Shown here one piece after another: positions 26,610 to 36,165 of a stretch of DNA of 64,000 nt. How positions within the stretch are numbered: position 1 is the stretch's first letter; every line of letters starts with the position of its first letter. Under the pieces are notes generated by a model that was not told the origin of the DNA, searched no databases, and saw nothing but the letters and a program-made list of their open reading frames with translations. The stretch lies in NCBI RefSeq assembly GCF_023715505.1, contig NZ_JAMBOH010000014.1:79644-143643 (forward strand). The letters run 5' to 3'. Made by a program: the position numbers and the translations under genes. Source of the DNA: Neobacillus cucumis. Its GTDB lineage: Bacteria; Bacillota; Bacilli; Bacillales_B; DSM-18226.

Positions 26610-27395
26610 TTACTCTTGATTTAGACCAAAATATTGTTTAGCCAATTCCTTAAATCTTTCAGCATCGATGGTTTCTTTTGAAGCATTCCCATCCTTCCAC
26701 TCTGTCCATGTAGAATTGGTTAAAGTTATATTTCCATTACAAGTAAGACGAGTAAGTAACGGTACTTTATTAAAAGGAGACTCCGGATGTTCGGAAATAA
26801 TGGATTGGATCTCATTAAATTCTGTTACATTGTAAATAAGCTTCCTAGTGTCAAAAGCATAGCCTTTTTTCCACTCGGTATCTTTATGTTTTAACTTCAT
26901 CTCCAGCACATAATCCCCATAATTCGTCTCCAGTTTGCGAATTCTAAATTCTCCATTATTAGAACTGACCGTCTCTCCTGTTGTAGGAACAGGTTTCAAA
27001 GGTAAATTCCCGCCAAAGCCAGTATCCACAACATAGCCTCGACCTTCATGATTCACTAGAATACTAACATGCGTTCTGCCAAGATCATGATAATCCTGTT
27101 TAATATGATTGTAAACAACACCACGGACCAAGGCAGCGTCAAACCCATTTTCAATTAGGTAGAAATAGAAAAGCGAATTCAATTCATAGCAGATTCCCCC
27201 CTCCCTTCTTATCAAGATTTTGTCGACTAAGTTAGCCTTTGAAATCCCGCTTGTCTTACGATTAATAATACATATATTTTCAAACGGAATTGATTTCGCT
27301 GTTTTTTCTAGAACACGATCTAATGAATCAAAAGTAATGTTTTGCCCCTGTGACAGGCCAATTCTTTCATGAAACAATTTACTTAACTCACTCAT
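26610..27395 (-). CDS. Arylamine N-acetyltransferase
   Basis: 261 residues. The NAT catalytic triad is complete: C69 in RREGGICYELN, H109 in LGRTHVSIL and D124 in YVVDTGFGG. The enzyme moves acetyl from acetyl-CoA to arylamines or hydrazines. The N-terminal helical domain and central beta domain fit the family; the C-terminal lid is short, as in Bacillus NATs. The ATG follows a GGGGGG-rich site. It is a single gene facing ywbE. Confidence 0.92.
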   Translation of the reverse strand: MSELSKLFHERIGLSQGQNITFDSLDRVLEKTAKSIPFENICIINRKTSGISKANLVDKILIRREGGICYELNSLFYFYLIENGFDAALVRGVVYNHIKQDYHDLGRTHVSILVNHEGRGYVVDTGFGGNLPLKPVPTTGETVSSNNGEFRIRKLETNYGDYVLEMKLKHKDTEWKKGYAFDTRKLIYNVTEFNEIQSIISEHPESPFNKVPLLTRLTCNGNITLTNSTWTEWKDGNASKETIDAERFKELAKQYFGLNQE

Positions 27396-27552
27396 TCATT
27401 TCCCCCCTTGTCTTATGTCACTATTCTACCAATTATTTGTAATCCACTGAAACCATTCAAAAGAATTTCACATATTTACTTGAAATTCCACAAAAATACC
27501 TCAGTATTCGGATCTGTAGATTGAAACAACATATTGGAAATAAAAGATGCCC

Positions 27553-27882
27553 TTCAATTGGCCGATGATGACGAAAAGAAATTCCTGCAAAGTACTTCAC
27601 AGATTCGGGTCCTTCATGGATTTTTGAGCTAAAAATGATGGACCACATATTCCTGAGAAGAGCATTAATCAGATATTTAAAACACTCTATAAAGGTACGA
27701 AAGGTAACTTTGGACCTGGGCTAACTATAACGCAAAAAATTATTCACTTCTACAAAGGAAGGACTGAGGTCGAGATTCGAGACGGACAGGTTTGCTTTAC
27801 GATATGCTATCCGAAAAATTCCCACGAAAATAAAAATAACCCCTTTCGCAAAGATGGGGGTTACTTTTATCCTACCTATTAA
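27553..27882 (+). pseudogene. Histidine kinase ATPase-domain remnant
   Basis: A short, frame-broken piece of a HATPase domain. One frame gives KYFTDSGPSWIFELK; after loss of one A near 27635 another gives NDGPHIPEKSINQIF and GNFGPGLTITQKIIHFYKG (N/G box-like) and runs to a stop at 27880-27882. No receiver, H box or start codon is present. It is the relic of an orphan sensor kinase. Its end overlaps a minus-strand terminator. Confidence 0.7.
27829..27864 (-). terminator. Terminator of the 107-residue BC1872-like gene
   Basis: TAACCCC and GGGGTTA pair on the minus strand and are followed by TTTTTATTTT. It lies inside the end of the kinase relic, about 30 bases past the stop at 27891. Confidence 0.75.
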
Positions 27883-27890
27883 TAATACAG

Positions 27891-28214
27891 CTAACACAAT
27901 TTCTGCCACAACCTGGTGCTATTCATAATGGAATGCCGTTCCACAATTTCGTAGGCTGCGTTAGTAATAGCCTGCGCCAATGATTCCCCTGTAGCACAAA
28001 TATCATTAAAGCAAACTTTTGAGAGGCCTTTAATTTGATACGTAAAGCCTAGCTCCTGTAAACGTTCGACGATAAGCATGGCATGATCTATATTTTGCTC
28101 AGGCTGAAACTCGGACTCATGAATAAATCTCCCCTGTTCATAATCATACCAGCGGTCCCATCTATTTAACTTCCAACCTAGGATTCTCCGTGCAATCGCA
28201 TCAATTTTCATCAT
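27891..28214 (-). CDS. BC1872-like small protein (phage ABA sandwich-like), copy 1
   Basis: 107 residues, a close paralogue of the protein encoded at 49229-49537: both share ARRILGWKLNRWDRWYDYE, SEFQPE, and a CFNDICATGESLAQAITNAA-like helix. The Trp-rich N-terminal helix and C-terminal alpha/beta part match a family I recall as the phage ABA sandwich domain found in Bacillus and its phages. A phage origin is possible, but no phage gene is nearby. Function unknown. Confidence 0.8.
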   Translation of the reverse strand: MMKIDAIARRILGWKLNRWDRWYDYEQGRFIHESEFQPEQNIDHAMLIVERLQELGFTYQIKGLSKVCFNDICATGESLAQAITNAAYEIVERHSIMNSTRLWQKLC

Positions 28215-28387
28215 TTTCCATTCCCCTTTTCAATTAATGTTAACTTTTTACGTTCTCAATTGTTATATAACAGTTTAATTAATTGATTGTAATTATATAA
28301 CACACCTTTATCATTTTCCAGTATTTATTAAAAAATTTTCACCGAAACTTTTTCTACTGTACATGCACAAGTTCAATACCAGCCAAA

Positions 28388-28421
28388 TAAAAAAGAACAC
28401 GAACCCAGTGGGATTCATGTC
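28388..28421 (-). terminator. Orphan minus-strand hairpin with U-tract
   Basis: ACATGAATCC pairs with GGGTTCGTGT and is followed by a TCTTTTTT tract on the minus strand. No minus-strand gene lies upstream within 2.5 kb, so it may be a relic. The rest of 28215-28488 shows no gene. Confidence 0.5.
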
Positions 28422-28510
28422 CAAAGTTTCATTGGTGAATCGAAATAGTTTAATATTAAAATGTATTTCTACATAAATGTAATAAGGAGATGAAAAAAAG
28501 GGGAATTCTA

Positions 28511-29191
28511 ATGAATGAACTAGTTAAGGTTTTTTTAGTCACTTTCGTGAGTGACATTGATAATATGTTAATATTAGGAGCTATATTACGTAAATATACA
28601 CATTTAAAGATTACCCTGCCAGCTATTATCGTACTTACACTCGCTAGAGCTTTTTATGTATTTATTATAAAAAGATTATTAGATATTCCTATGCTCCAAC
28701 TCGTGATGGGAATCATATTGCTATTTATAGCATTTAAACTTGTTCGAAAATCAATCGATGGAGAATCATTTACAAGGCCTTCTTATCAATCAATCTTTAT
28801 AAAAATTAAGGTTTTATCGGTTCTTGCGGCTACAGACTTTTTAATATGTCTTGACAGTGTGGTCATTATTGCCGGAATATCTCAACATGTTGAAGCTGTC
28901 ACGCTTGGAATCTTTTCTAGTCTTTTAGTATCCCTCCTATTTCTCCCATTAGTGATAAAACTTGTCACCACCTTTTTTTGGATTAATATTATCGCGGGAG
29001 CTTTTATTGCACAGAATGCGGTTATCGGCATATTAAAGGATCCCGTTTTGACTGATTGGATCACTACAATGAATAGGCTATTTCCGGATATGAATATAAT
29101 TAATATGACTGCAAATGGGGCAATTATTATTTTTATTATTATCGGGGTCTACTCGTATATCAAACACCAAAGAATCACTATACATAAGTAG
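28511..29191 (+). CDS. TerC/YjbE-family integral membrane protein
   Basis: 226 residues, starting at the ATG after AAGGGGAATTCTA; an earlier ATG directly abuts the AAGGAG and leaves no spacing. Seven membrane helices are predicted, with the acidic motifs FVSDIDNMLILG (helix 1) and ATDFLICLDSVVIIAG typical of the TerC/Alx family, where Asp residues bind Mn2+ for export. No yybP-ykoY-type riboswitch, which often precedes such genes, is visible upstream. Probably a metal efflux protein. Confidence 0.85.
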   Translation: MNELVKVFLVTFVSDIDNMLILGAILRKYTHLKITLPAIIVLTLARAFYVFIIKRLLDIPMLQLVMGIILLFIAFKLVRKSIDGESFTRPSYQSIFIKIKVLSVLAATDFLICLDSVVIIAGISQHVEAVTLGIFSSLLVSLLFLPLVIKLVTTFFWINIIAGAFIAQNAVIGILKDPVLTDWITTMNRLFPDMNIINMTANGAIIIFIIIGVYSYIKHQRITIHK

Positions 29192-29256
29192 CATTTGCTT
29201 TACAAACGAGAGAAAATAAAATAAACTCTTAAACTTTAAAAATGAGGAATACAATT

Positions 29257-30585
29257 ATGAACCTTCCCGTTAAGGCAAAAGAAGTCTTAGGTGTGGCATT
29301 ACCTGCGATAGTTGAATCTTATTTGCAAAGTCTACTTGGAGTAGCAGACTCTTTTTTCATCGCAAGATTAGGTCTATTAGCAATCAATGCAGTCGGTTTG
29401 ACAAATATATATAGTATGACCTATATTGGAGTTTTTACAGCGATTTCAGCCACCCTTTCCGTCTTTTTATCAAGAGCCTTTGGGGCAAAGGATACTGAAC
29501 AAAGTAAGTACGTTATTTTTCACGGGCTATTAATCTCCTTTTTAATTGGCTTACTTTTCTCTGTTATTTCAGTCTTGTTCGCCAAACCATTATTAGTATT
29601 TACAGGAGCAAACGAGCAGCTTAAAGAAGCCGCTTTAACCTACTTTAAGATTGTTTTGGGTTTAACCCCATTCATGGCCTTATTTACTGCCCAATCTGCT
29701 TCATTTCGAGCCATAGGTGATACCAAAACCCCGCTTCGGATCGGTTTTGAGATGAATTTCGTCCATGTTATGCTCGATTACCTTTTAATTTTTGGAATAG
29801 GCTCTTTTGCTGGCTTAGGTTTAACAGGTGCAGCAATAGCTATGATCTTTGCGAGAATATATGGATTTACTCGTTTGGTTATAAAATCCCAAAACATTTC
29901 GAACATTGCTTTAAAAAGAAGCGATTTTAAGTTCATTGGGAAATTAGCACGCAGCATGATACGTTTTGCCGTTCCTGCTACGGTTGAAAGGTTATCCATG
30001 AGATTAGGCCAGGTTCTCTATTTTGGATTCATTGTCCGAATGGGAACAGAAGTCTATGCAGCGCATAACATTGCCGGTACGATTACCACCTTCTCCTCTA
30101 CGATTGGCGGTGGCTTTGCAGTAGCCGCAAGTACTCTTATAGGTCAAGCAATTGGTCGAAATAATTGGTCTGATGTTCAAGAATATCGAAAGTGGAGTTA
30201 CCTTCAATCGGCGGTAACTATGACAGTCATAACCGCTATATTAGCTAGTACAAGCCCTTGGCTGGGGAGATTTTTTACAACCAATGAACAGGTTATTCAT
30301 TTAATCATGATTGTCTTATTCATAGACACTCTCTCACAGCCATTCCTAGCTTCAGTGACGGTCGATACATCTGTAGTCCAAGCTGGCGGAAATAGTAAAT
30401 ATCCAATGGTTGTCACCATTATTGGCATATGGTTAATCCGCACTCTGGGTGTTTATATATTCGCATGGAAGCTTGGCCTTGGTTTACCCGCCGTATGGGG
30501 CTCTATTGCCGTTGATAATGCTCTACGTGCGGGGCTGTTTATGTGGTATCGCAGGAATCAAAATATCATAAAACAACTAGTTTAA
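29257..30585 (+). CDS. MATE family multidrug efflux transporter
   Basis: 442 residues in twelve predicted membrane helices arranged as two similar halves (VVESYLQSLLG-like start in each lobe, GADSFFIARLG motif, FRAIGDTKTPL between helices). The ATG at 29257 has GAGGA at 9-base spacing; an upstream in-frame ATG lacks a clear site. These carriers export cationic drugs in exchange for Na+ or H+. It is 65 bases downstream of the TerC-like gene in the same orientation, possibly one operon. Confidence 0.9.
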   Translation: MNLPVKAKEVLGVALPAIVESYLQSLLGVADSFFIARLGLLAINAVGLTNIYSMTYIGVFTAISATLSVFLSRAFGAKDTEQSKYVIFHGLLISFLIGLLFSVISVLFAKPLLVFTGANEQLKEAALTYFKIVLGLTPFMALFTAQSASFRAIGDTKTPLRIGFEMNFVHVMLDYLLIFGIGSFAGLGLTGAAIAMIFARIYGFTRLVIKSQNISNIALKRSDFKFIGKLARSMIRFAVPATVERLSMRLGQVLYFGFIVRMGTEVYAAHNIAGTITTFSSTIGGGFAVAASTLIGQAIGRNNWSDVQEYRKWSYLQSAVTMTVITAILASTSPWLGRFFTTNEQVIHLIMIVLFIDTLSQPFLASVTVDTSVVQAGGNSKYPMVVTIIGIWLIRTLGVYIFAWKLGLGLPAVWGSIAVDNALRAGLFMWYRRNQNIIKQLV

Positions 30586-30790
30586 TGGGTTCAATGCATA
30601 AACTTGAACCTTTTATTAATTTAATATATCAGTGTCCCTGCTATATTGTTTTCCCACTGTTAGTTGGAGTTCCCTACAAATTTTTGCCTAACTTACAAAT
30701 CAACCGCATTTTTTATGATTTTGTTTCATACATAAGAGAATGGTGATAGTAAACCAAATAAACAGTACAAAGGCACCCAAGGAGGCTACA

Positions 30791-31051
30791 ATGATTCAAC
30801 AAACAGTGAAAATTAATAACAAAGCAGGACTATACGCTCAACCGGTCAACCAATTAGTTCAAACGGCTTCTCAATTTAATTCGGATATTTTTCTTACCCA
30901 CAACGGAAGAACTGTAAGTGTAAAATCAGTTCTCGGCGTTTTATCATTAGCCATTCCTAAGCAAGCAGAGATTACATTAGAGGTTTCAGGGGATGACGAA
31001 AACGAGGCTATCAAAGAAGTCCTTCAAACCTTGAAGAAGTTAGAAAACTAG
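30791..31051 (+). CDS. Crh-like HPr family protein with Tyr at position 15
   Basis: 86 residues, with the ATG after AAGGAGGCTACA. The sequence aligns with HPr/Crh without gaps near the active site: NKAGLYAQPV has Tyr15 and Gln17 where HPr has the phosphorylated His15 and Arg17, while TVSVKSVLGVLSL keeps the regulatory Ser46. B. subtilis Crh has Gln15. The protein therefore cannot take part in sugar phosphotransfer, but could be phosphorylated at Ser46 by HPrK and work with CcpA in catabolite repression. A terminator follows. Confidence 0.85.
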   Translation: MIQQTVKINNKAGLYAQPVNQLVQTASQFNSDIFLTHNGRTVSVKSVLGVLSLAIPKQAEITLEVSGDDENEAIKEVLQTLKKLEN

Positions 31052-31064
31052 TAAAAAATACAGG

Positions 31065-31099
31065 AAGAGACAGGCTTTTGGTTAAGCCTGCCTCTTTTT
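31065..31099 (+). terminator. Terminator of the Crh-like gene
   Basis: AGACAGGCTT and AAGCCTGCCTC pair around TTTGG, with TTTTTG following. Confidence 0.85.
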
Positions 31100-31244
31100 G
31101 TTCACTATTTTAGAAAAAGTGTGTTAGTAAATCTTACAAGATACTTGGGAAATACTTCGTTTTTTAATTATAATAAACTTGTGACATTATTCCTTGTATG
31201 AAAACCATCGTGTGGGAAGGCACTTTGGTTTTCACTCTTTTACA

Positions 31245-31478
31245 TCAGATATTCTGACGACGTTTTTGTCTATTTCTTTGTAATTCGCTCTGTTTCCATA
31301 TATATTTTTGCATGTATACTCGAAGTACATCTTTCATTGACTTTCCGTTATTTTCCACTGCATCACGGAAATTTTCTCTAATGTTTTCTGGGATTTCAAT
31401 ACTTAATCGAACAGTTTTTGTATTGGCTTCATTACCTTTCCTTTCATTCAGTTTTTCGCATTTGTGTACTTGCTGCAT
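31245..31478 (-). CDS. Ribbon-helix-helix DNA-binding protein
   Basis: 77 residues with an AGGAGG site 9 bases before ATG. The central part NTKTVRLSIEIPENIRENFR, then NNGKSMKDVLRVYMQKYI, fits the beta strand plus two helices of CopG/Arc-type regulators. The ends are basic. No toxin gene is adjacent, so it is a solitary regulator rather than a clear antitoxin. Confidence 0.75.
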   Translation of the reverse strand: MQQVHKCEKLNERKGNEANTKTVRLSIEIPENIRENFRDAVENNGKSMKDVLRVYMQKYIWKQSELQRNRQKRRQNI

Positions 31479-31694
31479 AATTTAACCTCCTAGCAAAAGT
31501 TCTAATGAATACACAACACTATTCAAAGTAGTCGTAAGAGAGTAAATATTTAAAATATTTAAGCATGTGTATATATTAACAACTGAAAACGGATACAGTA
31601 AAAAAATATTTTTCACCAAATTTCGACATCCCCATAAAGGCTCATTAATAATACATCTTCTTCAAATACTCTTAGGCGCTGTCCTGATAAATTT

Positions 31695-33181
31695 TTAAAC
31701 AGTTGGACTGTTTAATCTCTCAAGCTCTTCCTCTATTCGTATTAAATCCATTCGTTCAAATAACGGTTCCACGTTTGATATTCGTATTGGTTTAACCAAA
31801 GTAGAACTCCAATTTGTTTCTGATAGATTTAACATGTTTTTAACTTTTTCACTTGAGAAAGGAAGAAACGGAGTCAATACATGTGCTAAATTTCCAATAA
31901 AATAAACGCAATTGGCAAGTGTTTGTTTACCGGACTCCGGTTTTTCGTGAATTTGCTTCCAAGGCTGCTGTTCATCAAAGTATTTATTTGCATACCTAAC
32001 CAATTCAAAAACCTTTTCCAAGCCTAGTTTGAAAGAGGTATGTTCAATCAAGGATCCTACTTCATTATATAAATGATTAACCTTTTCTTGTATGGATGGA
32101 GTGATGTCATTTTCAGGTATAACACCCTCAAATGACTTTTGAATAAACTTCAATGTGCGATTGACAAAGTTACCAAAGGCCCCCAACAATTCACTGTTGT
32201 GGCTATAAATGAATTCCTTCCAAGAAAAATCAGCATCCCGGGTTTCTGGTGCGTTGATGGTTAAAAAGTAACGGATGGAATCAGGGTCATATCTATCCAA
32301 TAGTTCTGGAACCCAAACGGCCCAATTTTTACTAGTCGACAACTTTTTCTTTTCCACTGTAAGATACTCGTTTGAAACAATATGTGTTGGTAATGGATCT
32401 ATGCCAAGACCAGCCAGGATTCCTGCCCATATGATCGAATGATACGGGATATTATCTTTTCCGTGAACATAATAGGATGTGGCCGAAGCATTCCAGAACG
32501 TTGAATCGTCCTGATTCTTTTCTTTCGCCCAAAGTTTACTGGCCGTATAATATCCCGAAACGGCTTCAACCCAAACATAGATTTTCTTATCCTCATAACC
32601 TGCAACCGGAACGCTTACTCCAATAGGCAAATCTCTCGAAACTGCGCGATCCTGCAAACCTTCCTTTAAATACCTTTTCGTCAATGATATGGCATTTTCA
32701 CGCCATAGTTTATTGATGTCAGCTTCTTGAGTGTAGTTCTCTAAGAGTACTTGGAAGGAACTTAGCGAAAAGTAAAAATGCTCCGTCTTTCTCGTTACAG
32801 GGGTGTTTCCGCAAATTTTACAAGTTCTCTCTAATAAATCAAGTGGCTCTAAAACACTTGAACAAAAATCACATTGATCTCCACGTGCTTTTGCACCGCA
32901 ATAGGGACAAGTTCCCCTTCAACATAGCGATCAGGTAAAAATTGCTGATCATGTACACAATAGGTTTGTTCGATTTCTTTTTTATAAATAAGCCCTTTTG
33001 AAAGGAGACTTATAAATATTTCTTGGACGATTCTGTGGTGATGTTCGGAATCCGTTCTTGTATAGGTATCGAATGAAAATCCTAATCTGGAAAAACAATC
33101 AGCAAATTCTTGATGATAACGATCGGCAATCTCTTTTGGCCACACTCCTTCTTGTTTCATAACAAATTTAATAAAAAACAA
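31695..33181 (-). pseudogene. Methionyl-tRNA synthetase (metS-type), N-terminally deleted and frameshifted
   Basis: Sequence from 33181 matches MetS only from about residue 58 ([18 protein letters not shown]); the Rossmann start with the HIGH motif is missing. A frameshift near 32920-32935 separates DRYVEGE from the zinc-binding [16 protein letters not shown]. The second frame then runs to 31695 with [22 protein letters not shown] (KMSKS-like) and the anticodon-binding helical domain. The T-box leader directly abuts the truncated reading frame. With no HIGH motif the protein cannot activate methionine. A functional MetS must lie elsewhere. Confidence 0.88.
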
Positions 33182-33490
33182 AAAAACCCCGGCCTTAACT
33201 GTAATGTTAAGGACGAGGTTTGAATTCCAAGTGATACCACCTTATTTTGCAAATAGCTCACACTAGTTGCCTTTACAAGTACGGAGTAAGAAAGCTGCTC
33301 TTATACTGTGACTTTGATAACGAGTGCCAAAACTCGTCGCAGCCTACTAATACATTAATGTATGTTCAGTACGAAGCTCAGAAACCATGACCATTGTTCA
33401 AATGAGCGTTTTTGCTTCTTATCAGCTTCCGAAGCTCTCTGTGGAAAACAACATCATTTTACTTTTTCTCTTCAATGCCTTTTTTTGTTA
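33182..33490 (-). promoter_or_regulatory. T-box riboswitch leader (metS)
   Basis: On the minus strand the leader has a stem I region around 33290-33450 with GAACAATGG as a candidate specifier loop carrying the Met codon AUG, an AGTAGGCTGCGACGAG stem II region, the antiterminator AAGGTGGTATCAC (33227-33245) and a GC-rich terminator (CCTCGTCCTTAAC against GTTAAGGCCGGGG) with a T-run that touches the pseudogene start. The element seems intact, although the gene it controls is broken. It fills the gap between 33182 and about 33490; 33491-33630 shows nothing. Confidence 0.85.
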
Positions 33491-33634
33491 ATTAACAATA
33501 GTTTAGTCAATGTATGAGATCCAGTCAATATTAAAATATTTTATATATTTAAATTATTCTGATCAACTTCATATCATATCATTCAACTGACGAGCAGTAA
33601 AATAATAAGATGTGAAAAAGGTTGGTGATTTAAT

Positions 33635-33823
33635 TTGCTGGCAGCATTAATTGTAATTGTGATTGGAATCTTATTTATATTGTTAGGATCGTTCTTTTGG
33701 AACAATGGCCTAACCGAAGAAGCTGCGCCAATTTGTTGGATTATTGGCTTAATTTTATTCTCATTAGGTTTCGTCAGTTTATTTAATCATAAGATCTTGG
33801 AAATTCTTTTCAACTATCTGTAA
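33635..33823 (+). CDS. Small two-helix membrane protein
   Basis: 62 residues from a TTG start after AAGGTTGGTG. Two hydrophobic helices (about 2-23 and 32-52) are separated by FFWNNGLTEEAAP. Helices are Ile/Leu-rich. No known domain. The isolated position and plausible ribosome binding site support it, but weakly. Confidence 0.55.
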   Translation: MLAALIVIVIGILFILLGSFFWNNGLTEEAAPICWIIGLILFSLGFVSLFNHKILEILFNYL

Positions 33824-33961
33824 AAATGTCATTGGAAATATTGAGGTTAAAAAACTCTTTGTAATGTTTCTTAAACTCGAAATACTAAAGGGATACCCAA
33901 TATTTTGGGATAGTTCTCGTTATATGGAAGCATAAGATACGTCCCCATGCTTCCATTCCAC

Positions 33962-36106
33962 TTAGTCTTTTTTATGTTTCCCCTTGGCTTTGCCCTTATC
34001 CTTACCTTTTTCCTTCATATTTTGAGTATTTTCAACCTTTTTAGGAGTTGCTTTTTCTTTGTTGATTTTAGGTTTTACAGGGATTTCTGCTGAGCTGTTT
34101 CCTTTTATATATAGTTCATTATTGTAGCTGTATACACTTTCTGGCTGCTGAAAATTGGAAGAGTCCGTTCCAAAGGATTGCATCATGGCTTTAAACATAT
34201 ACTGAGCAATTTTCGTCGTATTACCAGCCATATAGTTTCCAGAGCCGTTTTGTGCATATCCAGTCCAGACGGCCATGGTGTATTGTGGTGTATAACCAGC
34301 AAACCAGCTGTCATTTGTTGCAGTACTTGGATAACCATATCTTGCACGCGTCTTAGCATCAAAATTGGTTGTTCCTGTTTTCCCGGCAACATCTAATCCT
34401 GGGACATTTGCAGTAGTCCCTGTCCCCTCGTTTACGACTGATCGTAACATATCCGTTACCATATAGGCAGTGTAATCTTGCATTACACGTTTTGGTTTTT
34501 CGGCAAAATTAACGACTTTTCCATTTGGAAAAACAACTTTTTGGACAAAATGTGGTCTATTGTAGACACCATCGTTACCAAAAGCACTGTACGCTCCTGC
34601 CATTTCTACAGGATTGACGGTATTACTCCCAATTGAATAAGATTCATATACTAGATTATTTTTAAAAGTAATCCCCAGCTGTTCCGCAAAGTTCTTGGCC
34701 CTATCAAGTCCAACCTCTCTAAGCGTTAGTAACGCAGGAATATTATAAGATTTTTCAAGTGCTGTCCTAATCGTCAGTAAACCATGATATTGGTGATCCC
34801 AGTTTGAAATGGGCTGACCGGTTGAATAGAAAGTTGCCTGATCATTGATTAAATGGGCAGTGGACCATTTTAACTTTTCTATCGCAGGGCCATAGTCAAA
34901 AATCGGCTTAAATGAAGATCCTGGCTGGCGATTTAAATCGACGGCGAAATTGTTGCCAAGGAATTGTGCTTTATATTCGTTTCGCCCACTTCCAATCGCC
35001 CTGACTTCCCCTGTCTTTGTATCTAAAAAGACGAAAGCTCCCTGAAAACTTGCATCTGGATAGGCAATGACTTCATTGGTGTTCATCACTTTATCTGCAT
35101 AATCCTGTGCCTTTGGATCCAGTGTCGTATAAATAGATAACCCATCTGTGCTGATGTCAACATCCTTTAGTTTTCCCTTTACCTCTTTCACCACAGCATC
35201 CAAAAAGGCCTCGTAAGGCATACTTTGTTGTGTGGTCTTTCCTACTAGCCCCTCTGTTACGGGAACTTTTGCTGCATCCTTCATTTGTTCCGCTGTTATA
35301 TAACCATCTCTTAGCATTGAACTTAAAACAATATTACGGCGTTTCGTGGCATCATCTCTGTTTTCTGGCTTTGTTGGATCATAATTATTTGGACTTTGTG
35401 GCAGTCCCGCTAGCATTGCCGCCTGTGCCAGCGTCAATTTGTCCAATTCATCCGCTTCAATACCATAGTAATTCTTCGCTGCTGCAGCCACACCATATGA
35501 TCGGTTTCCAAGATAGATTTTGTTTAAGTACATCATTAAAATATCATGCTTAGAATACTTTTGTTCTAACTGATACGCCAGGTCCCATTCTTGAATTTTT
35601 CGCTTTAATGTTTTTTCTGGAGTTAAAAATGAATTTTTTATCACCTGCTGCGTAATCGTACTACCGCCTTGTGATCCGAAATCCCCTGTTAAATTGACTA
35701 AAATAGCTTTGGCCGTCCTTTTAATGTCGATTCCATGATGTTCATAAAAGTGGGAATCTTCCGTAGCAATAAACGCATGTTCGAGCACTTTAGGAACTTG
35801 TTCATACGTGATTTTTGTTCGTTTTTCCTTACCATATTCATATAAAAAGTTTCCATTTTTATCATAAAATTTCGTCGAAAGCGGATCTACCAGTTTAGAA
35901 GAATCCAATTTAGGCACATCCTTAATCATGGAAGCGAACGTTATCGCTCCTGCTCCTGTTGAAATGAGTCCAAGCACCAGACAGACAATAATGACCTTCT
36001 TTAACAAGGAAGTTTTTTTCGGGATTCGATTACTCCTTTGTTCATTCTGTCTTTCTCTTTCTGCTCGTTTTCGCTCTTCACGAGATTGATATGTTTCTTC
36101 TGACAT
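33962..36106 (-). CDS. Class A penicillin-binding protein, PBP2c-like
   Basis: 714 residues, the same length as PbpF (PBP2c) of B. subtilis. A short basic cytoplasmic N-terminus precedes one membrane anchor (about 33-55). The glycosyltransferase domain has EDSHFYEHHGID, GGSTITQQVIKN and KRKIQEWDLA. The transpeptidase domain has the active-site Ser in PGSSFKP, then EKSYNIPALL and GKTGTTNFD. A Lys-rich low-complexity tail of about 30 residues ends the protein. It polymerises and cross-links peptidoglycan. Possibly spore-related, as PbpF is. Single gene. Confidence 0.93.
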   Translation of the reverse strand: MSEETYQSREERKRAERERQNEQRSNRIPKKTSLLKKVIIVCLVLGLISTGAGAITFASMIKDVPKLDSSKLVDPLSTKFYDKNGNFLYEYGKEKRTKITYEQVPKVLEHAFIATEDSHFYEHHGIDIKRTAKAILVNLTGDFGSQGGSTITQQVIKNSFLTPEKTLKRKIQEWDLAYQLEQKYSKHDILMMYLNKIYLGNRSYGVAAAAKNYYGIEADELDKLTLAQAAMLAGLPQSPNNYDPTKPENRDDATKRRNIVLSSMLRDGYITAEQMKDAAKVPVTEGLVGKTTQQSMPYEAFLDAVVKEVKGKLKDVDISTDGLSIYTTLDPKAQDYADKVMNTNEVIAYPDASFQGAFVFLDTKTGEVRAIGSGRNEYKAQFLGNNFAVDLNRQPGSSFKPIFDYGPAIEKLKWSTAHLINDQATFYSTGQPISNWDHQYHGLLTIRTALEKSYNIPALLTLREVGLDRAKNFAEQLGITFKNNLVYESYSIGSNTVNPVEMAGAYSAFGNDGVYNRPHFVQKVVFPNGKVVNFAEKPKRVMQDYTAYMVTDMLRSVVNEGTGTTANVPGLDVAGKTGTTNFDAKTRARYGYPSTATNDSWFAGYTPQYTMAVWTGYAQNGSGNYMAGNTTKIAQYMFKAMMQSFGTDSSNFQQPESVYSYNNELYIKGNSSAEIPVKPKINKEKATPKKVENTQNMKEKGKDKGKAKGKHKKD

Positions 36107-36165
36107 TCATCTTCTCTCCCCTGTATAATTGGTTACTCAAAGTTGATTTAAGAGGCAATAATCAG

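Noticed and set aside
28215..28510. yybP-ykoY manganese riboswitch upstream of the TerC-like gene
   Set aside because: The conserved loop sequences of this riboswitch were looked for and not found.
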